Origin: Leptasterias polaris
Taxonomy: Eukaryota > Echinodermata > Asteroidea > Forcipulatida > Asteriidae
DNA: 64,000 bases
Assembly: GCA_037783415.1 (NCBI GenBank)
Contig: JAZGTN010000002.1
Coordinates: forward strand, 4,526,001-4,590,000
Reading direction: 5' to 3'
Part shown: in pieces, positions 22,722 through 33,925 of the stretch
Layout: each line of letters starts with the position of its first letter
Numbering within the stretch: the first letter of the stretch is position 1
Notes under the pieces: generated by a model
Seen by the model: the letters and a program-made list of their open reading frames with translations, nothing else
What the model was told of the DNA's origin: nothing
Databases searched by the model: none
Made by a program: the position numbers and the translations under genes

Positions 22722-25700
22722 ATGGTGGAGAGTCTTGCCACTTCCCGTCTATATATGACACAAAAAGACATCCCAGGAGCACAGCTTGAAGACGTCACTG
22801 CAGCATCAGTTATCCAGCTCAAACGTTGGTTGGCTTGCAGAAGAGGAGCATCAACATCTGGCAATAAAGCAGAGCTTGTAAAAAGGTAAACAAACAGTTC
22901 ACGTTCACTGGCTGTCCATCCATGTAACCTATCTTGTTGATCCTAATAATGTAATATAAACTACAATCATTCATTGTATCGTTTGTGTGTGTGTGGGGGG
23001 GGGGGGAGACTGATGTCAAGAGCTACCTTGTCCTTTGAAAATTGATACCGAAATCTCTCCATTAAATACGCAAAGACATGTCAGGATAATTAATAATAAA
23101 GTGATAGTGTTATGTTACTAATTTTAGTGTTAAGGCTGGGATGAGGGTTATATTTCATGCTGGGAGGTTATATGGCAGTATCTGAGTAGAATGTGTGCAT
23201 AGTTTGGCAGGGTCTTCACTAGTGTAGTATAGTACTCTGGGTAGTACAAGTAGTACTGTAAAGTAAAGAAAATGCATGGGGGCAGTATTCCCAGTACTGT
23301 AATCAGTTTATTGGAACAGCCATTTATAATGTCTAAAAAGGTAAAACGAGGCTGTGCCTTCCAAAAGGAAACTGGCAGGGACACTAACATGCTTGGATTT
23401 AATTAATACATTCTTGATGAATCTTTTTGTTTCCTTTCAGAGTGAATGATTACATCAAAGGTGGCCTGGATGTTGATTTGCTAATTGACCCAGACAGTGG
23501 CAGTAACCTCAAACAAAAAAAAGCAGGGGGGGAATTGGTATTTCCGAGCAGTACCGTGACACTTAGCAGCCGTATTCATCATCCCCCTGAAGAAGGTTGG
23601 ACCAGTGATTTGTCAAAGGTGAGCTTGCACTTGAAATCACACCAATTGTTTGACAGTATTATAGAAAAACATTTGGAAATAAGACAATTTGGAACGCCCA
23701 TACAGTAAGAACAAGTAGTTTGGTGTAGTGTAATGGGTTTGGATTAACATTGATCAGTAGTTTCTAATAATTATTTAACTGCAACCAAAACTTTTTTAAA
23801 TGACAATGGGCATGATATTTTTACATAACACACAAACACACAATTTGATAGTCTTTTCAAGCCACTATTCCTTTGAATATAGAATTTACCTGAAATTTAT
23901 TGTGCATTCATGAATAATTTTTTTTAAAAAGATAGCACTACAATATTATTTTGTTCTATGAGCTTAGACCAAAAACTGTGTATACATGTACTTGTTTTAC
24001 CAGTCTCAGGTCTTGTGCAAGTACATTTTTCAATATTCCTTGATATGTTTTAATTATTTTATTGACAGGTTCCTACAGGATTGTGTTTTGGAAATATGTG
24101 GCACTTTCTCGTAAACCAACCACATCTACAGGAGAAGACAAAGGGATGTGACAAGCAGTTTGGAAAAGGGTATCGACTGTATTGTTCTGGACATGTAACA
24201 GAAGTTAAGTACCATCCCATGTCATCGGAATCTGAATTCATTTACCTCAAAGCCACTGTGCTTCCATCCATGAAGAAAAGCACACAATATACAACCTATA
24301 TTTCATTGTGGCAATCAACTCTATGCATACACTCTGCATATTGCTCATGCCCTGCAGGACTTTCAGGCATTTGCTGTCATGTCGCAGCATTTTTGTATGC
24401 ATGTACCAATTCTTCAAACAGCACTAATACCACCAATGTATCATGTACATCACTTCCTCAGCAATGGCATTTACCTTCCAGAAAACGAAAAGTGAATAAC
24501 TTCCCAATCCATGAAGCGCTGTTCCAGAAACATGACCCTATTAAGCGAAACAAAAGAAAACCCAAAATCAGGCAGGTTGATCCAAGACCCATAAGTCTCC
24601 GGCACAACCGTGATAGGGTGTTCCAACTGCGTCAAAAACTGGAGAGCTTGGAATCACAAGGCAAGCCATGTGCATTTCTCCATGTTTTACCATTTGCACC
24701 ATCATTATCTGCTATTCACTGTGATCATAACTACAGCACACCTCCGTCTAAGCAGCAGGATTCATTCATTACCAGCAGAGATGTACCTAACTCTAGTGTA
24801 CCTCAGTCTGAGGTTTCAACACAAGCCCAGCAAACCACATATGTGACTAGCACTTCTACATTACAAGGTATACTACCAAATCATCATCAGCTGAAAGCAT
24901 CACTTTCTCCATCTGAAAAGATGTCTCTGGATGAAGAATTCAATGAAAGGTGTGTACATTATGAGAAAACGCAGCGACTGACATCTAAAGAATTAGAGCA
25001 TATAGAGCAGGCTACCATGGGACAATCAGGCAATGAAAACTGGTTCAAACATAGACAGGGTAAAGTAACAGCATCTGTTGTTGGTACCATTATCAACCAA
25101 AGAAAAACAACACCCCCAGATAATATAGTGAGAAAAATCATGGGATATGAAAAACAAACAAATGTTCCAAAGGCTTGTAAACATGGAATAGAATTTGAAC
25201 CCAAGGCTGCTGAAGCATATGTCGAGTACATGAAAATGAATGGCCACCCAGTCATTTCAGTTAAGGAGACAGGATTAGCTTTAATGCCAGATCATTCATG
25301 GCTGGGAGCTAGTGTGGATCGGATTGTTGATGATCCAGCTAGTCAACCTAAAGAAGGAATTGCAGAAATAAAGAGCCCTGCATCTAATCTTACAATATCA
25401 GAACTAGCAATTAAGCGTGGCTCATCCTTTCCTCTTTATAGAAACAACACCGGTGCATTTAAGCTTAAACCAAACCATATTTATTACTATCAAATACAAT
25501 GTCAGATGGCAGTAACAAAGAGAGAGTGGTGCGATTTTATTATGTACACACAAACACCTCAGGGCAGTGACATTTATGTTGAACGCATACTGTTTGATGA
25601 GAACAAATGGAGACGAATAATCTTTCCCAAACTGAAGGCATTCTACATTGAAAGTGTTGTGCCTGAAATTCTAACAGGGCGTGTGAAGCTTGGCTATCCA

Positions 25701-25763
25701 CTTTGTCCTGAACGTTTTCAATATAAATGTACCAAGAAAATAAATGTAAACATTGAAGAGTAG
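22722..25763 (+). CDS. SAP-SWIM-YqaJ nuclease of the transposon, 678 aa
   Basis: Three exons: 22722-22885, 23441-23618 and 24069-25763, with GT-AG introns and continuous frame (679 codons with stop). Residues about 24-61 form a SAP-like DNA-binding motif (VIQLKRWLACRRGAS, GNKAELVKRV). Residues 206-218 are a SWIM zinc finger (CSC-x7-CCH). Residues about 438-618 are a YqaJ/lambda-exonuclease-type domain with HGIEFEPKAAEAY, the metal ligand Asp531 in LGASVDRI, and the E-x-K pair Glu547/Lys549 in GIAEIKSP. The conserved catalytic triad is present, so a metal-dependent DNA nuclease is expected, perhaps processing transposon ends. The start is the first ATG in frame. The first exon lies inside the terminal inverted repeat, so a decayed second copy exists at about 29,510-29,640. 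Confidence 0.85.
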
Positions 25764-26815
25764 GAAATCTGATCAATGTACAACACGTATAATGAAAGTA
25801 ATGCTTGACAAAAGCTGCATTTAGGGTCAGGTATGATCCTGAAGTTGTTTATTTATGAATATGTAAAGTAGTGTACATTAATAAATATTTTCTGTGCAAA
25901 TGCAGACAGGTATAAACTGAAAAGTCACATTGTAATTTATTAATAAATATATATATTTTAAATAACTTATTATCTGCTGTACACTGGAACAACTTAAATT
26001 TGAAAATGATAATTTATCATCTAGCCATTACACATATTTATTGAAATTAATGCTCGACAAGCTGGTCAGGTATTATCCTCAAGGGGAAATATTATGACAA
26101 GGTGAAATAGAAAAGTCCAAATTTCACCAAAGGAATACATTCTGTTACATTGTTATAAATGAAAAGCATTCAGTATTTGTTTGATATAACTCACACATAG
26201 ATCCTTGTCATTTGATGGTTTTTAAATCAATTTTAATCAATATTATTAGTCTTAAAATAAATAATGAACAATAATATTAAAGGTTCACTCTTGTAATGCC
26301 AACTTGTTTAAAAAAGGATGCACACAATGTAATCCACAACCTACTTTCAACGAATAAAATAGTCCAGTGTCCACACGCACCCTTACCTCTTCGACAAGCT
26401 GGAATGATGAGAGTGAATATTTAATACATGTAGATTGATATCCTTTAAGCCCAGTCCACTGGGTACGTTATATAAATAATATTCATATTGACATTACTGT
26501 ACAACTGACTACCTTTTTCAATTAAATCTGAGGGTGTTTTGACACTATAGAAATTTGTGCAATTTTTCTTAATGCACATTTGGATATTCATGAGAACTTA
26601 TGTGATGTCAGAGTGGCAAAATTAAACTTTTGATCTTCTTAATGAAAGCATGGGTTTTGTTTTTGTACAATTATGTCGTTTTGAAAATGACTTCCTGTTT
26701 TTATCTCACAGAACAGGCCGCCGGTTGTCAAGCATAATAAATGGAATTTAAACATTTGCAACCAGTACACTAAATTTTCAACCAGTACACCAAATAATTT
26801 TCACCAAATAACCCT
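25764..26815. other. Space between convergent transposon genes
   Basis: A+T-rich with several AATAAA-like signals after the nuclease stop (for example near 25,880 and 25,941). No ORF or repeat is recognised. Confidence 0.5.
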
Positions 26816-28549
26816 TTAAACTAGCAATGGCCTTCTGAAATTTGTAAGTAATGCACAAATAAAGACAATTTGATTTGCAATACTGCAAGTGGATACTTGA
26901 ATTGGCCTGTCAAAGATATGAAAGTTCTTGATTTGTTCCATGCATCTCTCAATGTGTATACGTAGAGATGCAATGTTACGCGTTTTTATGACATTTTGCA
27001 CAGACATTTGCTGGCCTCCTTCCATAAAGGGTGGAATGTTCAGTGTTGCTCCAACTGGCGCCAACAAATCTTGGATGTCAAACCCCTTATCAGCCATGAC
27101 TCCATCACCAGGTTCCAGTTTACTTGGGAGGTTAGATAAAGATGTTAGCTCTTTATCGGACACTGAACCTGCATCACAAATACAAACAATACATTTTTAT
27201 GTAGTAAATTGCTTAAAAAGAGTGAACAATTTCCCTCATATTGCAAAGCCAAATTTGCTATTAAATGTGCAAACAAAAGTAAAACACTTGCTGTGCAAAA
27301 TTTCCCCTTGAAAGGACTAAAAGTTGGAGAAACGAGTGGGGCGTTATGTTTCCATTTTGAACACAGTTTTCTTTTAGACATACAGTGAATGGTGAGCTGA
27401 GATGGATGTGTCTCCAAGTAAATCAACCGTAAAATTACAAAAGTCATACATTTATAGTACCTACAAGGGAAGGGAGATTGAATTCTAATATATATATCAC
27501 ATCACATTTATGTTTTAAATCCAATTTTAATTAGGCCAAAGTTCGGCCAATGCATATTTAATTTAAACAAATTAATTTCAAAAGTCATGCTCACCTGTAA
27601 AGAGATCAGAAACAAAAGACACTGCTCCACTTGGGGTAATGCCAATGAGAACTGGGGTAATGCCAATGAGGATTTCTGTAGCATCAATGATTATTCTCGT
27701 TGAGCGGTAGGATGTCTTGAAACATTCTGGCATTGTTTCATTGATGCGTTCTCGAGAAGGCCATATGTCAATCTCCTTTAACTCAAAGTACATCATATTA
27801 ATCCACACTGAGAATATTTTGGATACAGATGATTGGCTGATGCCAAACCTTTCAGCCAAATCATTCTCGAGAAGACCAAGTCGCAGTCTGCACATCACCA
27901 AGAAAAACTGGTTGACGGGAGTCAGTTTCTGTCTGGCCAAAGATGTACATGTTGGCAAGCATTTGACAGATGGCTTTAAGTATTCAAAGCAAATTGCAAA
28001 TCTGTCAAAATCTGGAAAACCAGTGTAGAAACAAATTTCGCTGTCACAGTCTTGAAATTTTTCAATGCAAAACTTACTCTTAACGCTAACATATCGATTA
28101 TGGTCAAGTTCTGATTGAGTTTTCATTAAATTCATATGGCATTCACTGAGTTCTTTCTTCAACCGGGCAATCTCGTCGCCACGCTCACATTGTTGGCTCT
28201 CGGTTTGGACTCCGATGTCAGTGGATTTCACAAAATCCGACAGAGAAACTTGGATTGTTTTTGCTGTATCTGCCTTTAAAGATAATAGTCTAACAGTGGG
28301 TAGTTTTCTTGGTTTGTTTACCTTTGTCCATGGAAAAATGGTCGGAATGACTGTGTTGTTCAATCTCTTCCCAGCTTCAAAATGTTGGCTACAAATTCTA
28401 GTATGTGGTGAATCTACCTTCAAATGTTTGTTCCTTATAGCGATGTCGTAGCACTTTCTCAACTTTTTATCTTTTGGAATGCGATAGAACTTTATATTCT
28501 TATTAATTGTTGTTTTATTTGGGCACAAAGGCACACAACAGTATCGCAT
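26816..28549 (-). CDS. THAP-HTH-DDE transposase of the transposon, 435 aa
   Basis: Exon 1 is 28549-27595 and exon 2 is 27168-26816; the phase-1 junction regenerates DLFTGSVSDKELT, typical of DDE_Tnp_4. The N terminus is a C2CH THAP zinc finger (MRYCCVPLC ... TRICSQHF). A helix-turn-helix of the HTH_Tnp_4 type follows (LLENDLAERFGISQSSVSKI). Acidic residues can be matched to the triad: Asp in IIIDATEI, Asp in GVMADKGFDI and Glu in IHIERCMEQIKNF. Between the first Asp and GAVSFVSDLF there are only 16 residues, including a duplicated LIGITP. Relatives have roughly 25-30 more there, with a conserved Tyr/Lys region. This suggests a damaged, probably inactive enzyme. The start is the ATG just before the THAP cysteines; upstream in-frame codons are non-ATG. 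Confidence 0.83.
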
Positions 28550-28624
28550 CTCGAAACTATCCAAACATGTCACAAGTAAATTAAAGTGCCCTCAAGCGGT
28601 GGAAAAATATGGGCATTCCCCTTG

Positions 28625-29804
28625 CTATTTGGTCAATGAGCAATTCTTCACCTTTGATGTAATCATTCACTCTGAAAGGAAACAAAAAGATTCATCAAGA
28701 ATGTTTAATTAGAATCCAAACATGTTTAGTGTCCCTGCCAGTCTTCTGGAAGGCACAGCCTCGTTTTACCTTTTTAGACATTATAAATGGCTGTTCCAAT
28801 AAACTGATTACTGTACTGGGAATACTGCCCCAATGCATTTTCTTTACTATACAGACTACTTGTAAGTACTACCCAGAGTTAGAGTACTACACTAGTGAAG
28901 ACCCTGCCAAACTAGTACTAGTATTAAATGCACACATTCTACTCAGATACTGCCATATAACCTCCCAGCATGAAATATAACCCTCAGCCCTAACACTAAC
29001 AATAACACTATATTATCAGTGTATTATTAATTATTCTGACAATCAGTGACATGTCTTCTTAATATCAATATTTTTTAGTGTTTAATCTTTCACATACTAA
29101 ACCCTACTCCTGAACTGAATTAATTGAGTTGTAGAGTTCATGTAGGGTCTCGCGTATTTATTGGAGAGATTTCTGTATCATTTTGTTATTGAATATAAGG
29201 ACAAGGCAGTACCCCACACACACAAGTGTGTAACACTAACTAACAGCCTGCAATCGTGGACCCTCCTTTGTTCAACTCTTTGTGATAGCAACCGTGGACC
29301 ACAATGCTTTCCTTTGTGATAGCAACCGTGAACCTATTGTCCTCTTTTGTTATAGGTCCCCGGTTTGAATGTGGTTACCTACTCACACACACACCATAGA
29401 GAAAGGACAGACCCAACACACGATGTAGTTTAGGATAATCCAAGATATGTTACAAATGGATCCTGCATGGATGGATATATGGACAGTCAGTGAACGTGAA
29501 CTGTTCGTTTACCTTTTTACAAGCTCTGTTTTATTCACTTATTGCCAGAAGTTGATGCTCCTCTTCTTCAAGCTGAGCTAGCCAACGTTTGAGCCGAATA
29601 ACCGATTCTTCAGTGGGAATCCGCCTTAAAAGCGACAAAAAACTATACCGCACACAGAAGTGACCAGGAAGTGACAGACGCCGATGTTAAAACTAACTGT
29701 ACACAGCTAGCTAGCTGCAGACGATAATCGCTTTTAAAAGTTATACCCCCGGAAGTGATAGAAATAGTTTTCAGGGCGCCCTCACGCGGTCAAAAATACG
29801 GGGC
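28625..29804 (-). repeat. Right terminal inverted repeat of the ISL2EU-like element
   Basis: Complement of 22,308-23,505 with indels. Strong blocks are 28,665-28,980 against 23,150-23,455 (including the exon-2 splice acceptor) and 29,630-29,804 against 22,308-22,465. A decayed copy of nuclease exon 1 is embedded at 29,510-29,640. Confidence 0.8.
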
Positions 29805-29849
29805 ATTACTGCTTATGCCGTAAGGTATGTATGGTGGCCCTGAAGGGAC

Positions 29850-30262
29850 ATCGCACATCGCAAATATCTTTGCAAATATTTGCGATGTCGCAAATATCTT
29901 TGCAAATATCTTTGCAAATATTTGCGATGTCGCAAATATCTTTGCAAATATCTTTGCAAATATTTGCGATGTCGTAAATATCTTTGCAAATATTTGCGAT
30001 GTCGCAAATATCTTTGCAAATATCTTTGCAAATATTTGCGAATATTTGCGACGTCGCAAATATCTTTGCAAATATCTTTGCAAATATTTGCGACGTCGCA
30101 AATATCTTTGCAAATATCTTTGCAAATATTTGCAACGTCGCAAATATCTTTGCAAATATCTTTGCAAATATTTGCGATGTCGCAAATATCTTTGCAAATA
30201 TCTTTGCAAATATTTGCGACGTCGCAAATATCTTTGCAAATATTTGCGACGTCGCAAATATT
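29850..30262. repeat. Self-complementary satellite array, left TIR
   Basis: Units of 30 or 42 bp built from 'gcaaatatctttgcaaatat' and 'ttgcgatgtc'. Each unit contains the perfect palindrome GCAAATATTTGC. Because the unit is stop-poor, several frames on both strands look open; these are not genes. Confidence 0.85.
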
Positions 30263-30744
30263 ATCGCATACTTTATCGCATACTTCGTCGCATAGTTTGC
30301 ATATTTGTGGTGGATATTTTTTCAAGAGCCTAAAGGGTTGTTTGGGTTCCAGCCTTCATTCCATTAACATGTACACCCATCCAGGTGAATAGTCGGATAC
30401 AGTCTGCTCTGCGCCGTGTGTGTGTGTACATGTCAAATGCACTGAGATTGAGAATGAGATGAATGTTGACATCCGTGGTCGTTTTTTGATGAATCTCAAC
30501 CAAAAAAGGCATCAAGTCAACAAGATCAGCATTATGCCACCTTCAAAAGGATCAGTGGTGAGGATTGTTAATTAATGTTGTGTAGTTACGATAATCGGTT
30601 GTCCGTCCAGAGCAGAGGGGATGGCTCAAGGTCCTTTCTCTATAGATAGTAGTACTAACTACGACTAAGGTACATGGAGGTAGCAACCTACTCCCATGGA
30701 GTCTGGACCTCCATGGAAAGTATAAAAAGGCCACCAGGCAGGAC

Positions 30745-30947
30745 CCAATTTCATAAAGCTGTTTAGCAGAAAATACTGCTTGGAAAATGTACTATTTGCT
30801 TAGCAAAATTTAGCAGGGTACCAGTCGTAACTATGTTAACTTTATGGAATACACTGGCAGTAGCTAACCTGTTTGTTTCTGTTTAACAAAGGGTTTGTTT
30901 TTTTGTGCTTAACACTTTTTTTGACAGGCTTTATGAAATTTGGCCCA
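30745..30947. repeat. 'ccaatttcata' MITE inside the left TIR
   Basis: It begins cccaatttcataaagctg and ends ctttatgaaatttggccc, an inverted pair, and is flanked by GGAC on both sides. It is a member of the family seen in MVP introns. The right TIR lacks it at the matching site, confirming insertion. Confidence 0.75.
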
Positions 30948-31568
30948 GGACTCGAGTCAATACATACGGCAGGTACCGATAAATAGTCAGGTAGTCGTTG
31001 CGATAATCGTAATCCACCATCCTCCCGACGGTCAGAGAGGTTGGTGGGTTACGATTATCACAACTAAACGCTGTACCAAGTACGAAGTAGGGCCCCAAGT
31101 GTCTTGTTTTTAAATTGAACTGCAAAATTAATGTAATGAGCAAACACCCCCCCCCCTAAAAAAATAAAAAACATTACCCCTCTTACCTGACCCTGGGTTC
31201 GGGTATAATTGACTGTTGGATTAGATCATTTATACAACTCAAGACAACACTAACCATAAAAGCTGTACTAACAGATTTTTCCAAAACATTGTGATCTCTG
31301 TCACAATTGTCAAGACTGTTACAGAAAAATAGTTGCGACTCATCTTTTTCAGTTTTTGACTTCTTACAGAACCCAAATGTGTGTGTGTGTGTGTGGGGGG
31401 GGGGGGGGGATCTCCTATGGGTTGTTGGACTGGACAAATCAGAAGAGTATATTTCCACCCTTACTATGTACATGATTTCTTCAAAATGGGAAAACTTTGC
31501 GTTAACAAAAATTGACATGGACTGTTAACCTTACCTAATTTGTTATTCTTCTACTACTTTGTTTGCAG

Positions 31569-31691
31569 AAAATATCGCAATGTTGAATACCAGCAAGTTG
31601 TCAGATGGTGTTGGGGCTACCTTGGAAGGTTCAACAGAGTGCCACTTCCTTCATGTACATGTATAATGGACGCCATCCGAACGATGTAACC
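31569..31691 (+). CDS. Exon resembling the P2X7 C-terminal (ballast) domain
   Basis: After a good acceptor (ttgtttgcag) the frame reads KYRNVEYQQVVRWCWGYLGR and continues FNRVPLPSCTCIMDAIRTM to TAA. The pattern Y-R-x3-Y-x-Q-x3-W-x2-G-x-L-G then R-V-x-[LI]-P-S-C matches the C-terminal zinc-binding region of P2X7 receptors and the many stand-alone invertebrate proteins with this domain. It starts one base into a codon, so an upstream exon is required. None is evident to the left, where the Cys-rich first half of the domain should be. It lies about 480 bp inside the left TIR, reading inward. It may be a remnant of an element-borne gene. Confidence 0.6.
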
Positions 31692-33257
31692 CAACCCCAA
31701 TGGACAAAAGGATTTTTGTACCCCCACCACCACTAGACTAAAAGTAATTTAAAAAAAATAAAAAAAATATTGCCAATCTTATTGTACGAGTTCCTCATCT
31801 CACCTGAATTTAGGGTGGGTAATGTGTTATTTATAGCCGCTATAGTTGGTGAAATGTTTGTAAATGCTCCCAAATGAGATTCAAAAGTTAGACGGCTAGA
31901 CGCACAAATAATTTGTCAAACATATAGCCCATGCTGTTGTGTCTCTCACTGGTTTGTATTCACACTACATATTACATACATGGAAGTTTTACGGTAAAGA
32001 GGCTTCAAAAGGGGAACTTTTTTGAGAACCACAATCTTGGATAAAAATCTGTAAACATTTGGTTCACTGAGATGGGATGGATGTCATTACAAGAACATCG
32101 CTATAATCCGGTGAGGTTTGTGGTAGGTCCTGAAAAGAAATGGTGGTTTCACAACTTGATGTTTTGATCAGTATGCTCTGTTCGTCTTCATGAAGTTGTC
32201 AAACCACCACTGCTCAAAAGAAATTTTACACATGATGTCACTGCAAACCTCACCTGATTGCACTTCCACCATGCAAAGTTTAAATTATACTTAAATTCTA
32301 GAATATGATCAAAACATGTTCAGCTAGGCTGGTGCATAGTTTTCAGGATTGAGGATACAAACATGGTGGCCTCCAGTTACTATAAATTTTTAGATGATCA
32401 ACGAGTAAATGACAATAAACACTTTTAATGTACACACATCAGTCTTTATGAGTATTATTTTATTTCAAAGTACCCCTCTTCAGTTTCAATTGAAAGCAGC
32501 TTATTTAAAAGAGAATGTTGCTAACCCTTCTTGAATAATTAAAGACCCATGTATTAGCATAGTTGACCTCCCCTTTGTAGTTTCAAATTTGAGGCATTAA
32601 ATAGAAAACGGCTAAATTAAAAAGGGAATATTGCCAAACTAATTCTTTGCGTTGCTTACTCGTCTTGCATTAAAAGACCACCTTATCAAAAATAATCAGC
32701 TCAATTAAGAAAATGTAAACAAAAAGTACAAATTACAGTCAACACTAGCAAGTTAGGTTTTCTGGCAACTTGTAAACAAAGACGTGTAATTGATGTTTTG
32801 TGTTTGCCCTGGATGAAAACACATTACACATGAAATGTTTTCTCACTGTGAATACTCCAACTCCTCTGTCTCCCCCCCCCTCCCCAAACAACTCCTGTAC
32901 TTCACCATGCAATAAGCACAAACTAGGGCTGCTCATTAATTTTACACAGCAAACAAAATTAATATTTAAAACAATAATAATAATAACAAATAATTATACA
33001 TGTACTCTATAAAACCCTACATTTAAATTACCTGATGTGGTTGTGGTCAAATAAAAGTTACATAAACGTCTCATAAGATAATAAAGGTGTACAGGAATAT
33101 GTACAATGTGATCAACAAGGTAAACAATCCAAAATGGCTTGCTGAATTAATCATAGTGACCATCAGAAATTATTCCTCTGCATGTACAATAAGGTATTTA
33201 AACAAACTATCTCAAATGTATCTCCTCAATACATGTATTAGGATGACAACAGAGACT
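31692..33257. other. Core of large element, non-coding stretch
   Basis: No exon is supported. At 32,110-32,285 lies an imperfect inverted repeat related to the MITE at 46,848-47,042 (shared 'ttttgatcagtatgctctg' and 'acacatgatgtcactgcaaacctcacc'). Confidence 0.5.
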
Positions 33258-33508
33258 TTGTTTTCATTTAATTTATTCTGGTTGTGAAGCCAAGGACTCT
33301 CAGAAAAGCGAACTTAATCACTGTACTAGCCAATAACCAAATGGAAAAAAAGACAAGGAAGTTTCAATTTTAGATGCGGGAGGAAAACCCATGCAGTCAG
33401 GTAGGGACTGAAAACCCAATCCACATAGTGCCCCCAGCAGGATTCGAACCAGAGTCCTACAGGTGAAAGGTGAGGAAAGATACCTCTACACCAACCCAAC
33501 CACCTCAT
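33258..33508 (-). repeat. tRNA-derived SINE, minus strand
   Basis: On the minus strand it opens with an A-box-like ttggtgtagaggtatc and a B box ggttcgaatcc. A body follows ('gggttttcagtccctacctgactgc', 'aactgaaacttccttg' type) and it ends near 33,258 with 'ttctggttgtgaagccaagg'-type sequence. The same body is on the plus strand at 41,066-41,325. Confidence 0.75.
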
Positions 33509-33550
33509 TGAAACGGGGGATAGTTTAATTTTCATTATCGCATTGTTTTC

Positions 33551-33925
33551 CTATTCTCCCTTTACCACAATTTGGGGCAGTACTGATTTGGGGTCACTTT
33601 CTGTCCCGCTTGCCATCATCACCACCTTCTTCCCAGACTCCTCCTGAATTGTTGACCCTTGTCCCTTCTTTGAACAACCATCATCGGCCTTTGTTCTTTT
33701 ATTAGACTTCTTCCCAGTTGTGCTCTTCTTTCTTATTGATGAATCATCACCTTCTTCAGTTAATACTTTTCTTCTCTTCAGATGTTGTCTCGCTCTTCCC
33801 AGCCTGCTCTGTGTTTCTTGGACATCTTCAATGCCAGGTTTAGGTTGAGGTCTGCCAACAGGTTCAGTTATTAAATTAAACCTTGACACAAAACTTTCCA
33901 CAGCAGTGTCCTTGTCTGGTCTGGT
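33551..33925 (-). CDS. Unrecognised basic ORF in the large element
   Basis: An open minus-strand frame ends at 33,551 and is rich in Lys, Arg, Ser, Glu and Gly (for example RARQHLKRRKVLTEEGDD and KKSTTGKKSNKRTKADD), which suggests a nuclear or nucleic-acid-binding tail. The upstream limit is a stop just beyond a possible acceptor near 33,925. It could be a terminal exon of an element gene or of no gene at all. I recognise no domain. Confidence 0.3.
   Translation of the reverse strand, partial: TRPDKDTAVESFVSRFNLITEPVGRPQPKPGIEDVQETQSRLGRARQHLKRRKVLTEEGDDSSIRKKSTTGKKSNKRTKADDGCSKKGQGSTIQEESGKKVVMMASGTESDPKSVLPQIVVKGE

Larger units (their letters stand above)
22308..29804. mobile_element. ISL2EU-like DNA transposon, 7.5 kb
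   Basis: The ends are inverted copies: GCCCCGTATTTTTGACCGCG at 22,308 and its complement ending at 29,804, each flanked by AT, which would be a 2-bp target duplication. Inverted similarity continues inward for about 1.1-1.2 kb on each side (to about 23,500 and from about 28,625), with indels. Inside are two convergent spliced genes: a SAP-SWIM-YqaJ nuclease (plus) and a THAP-DDE transposase (minus). From memory, a YqaJ-type nuclease beside an IS5/ISL2-like transposase is the signature of eukaryotic ISL2EU transposons. Both proteins still splice to open frames, but the transposase core is shortened. Confidence 0.8.

Noticed and set aside
29790..30392. Long ORFs in several frames on both strands over the satellite array
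   Set aside because: They arise because a stop-poor 30/42-bp unit is repeated; the peptides are only the repeat translated. The same holds for 36,371-37,046.
31183..31518. Minus-strand ORF with a donor-like end as an element exon
   Set aside because: The acceptor side is a (CA)n/poly-C tract in frame, and there is no recognisable domain or partner exon.
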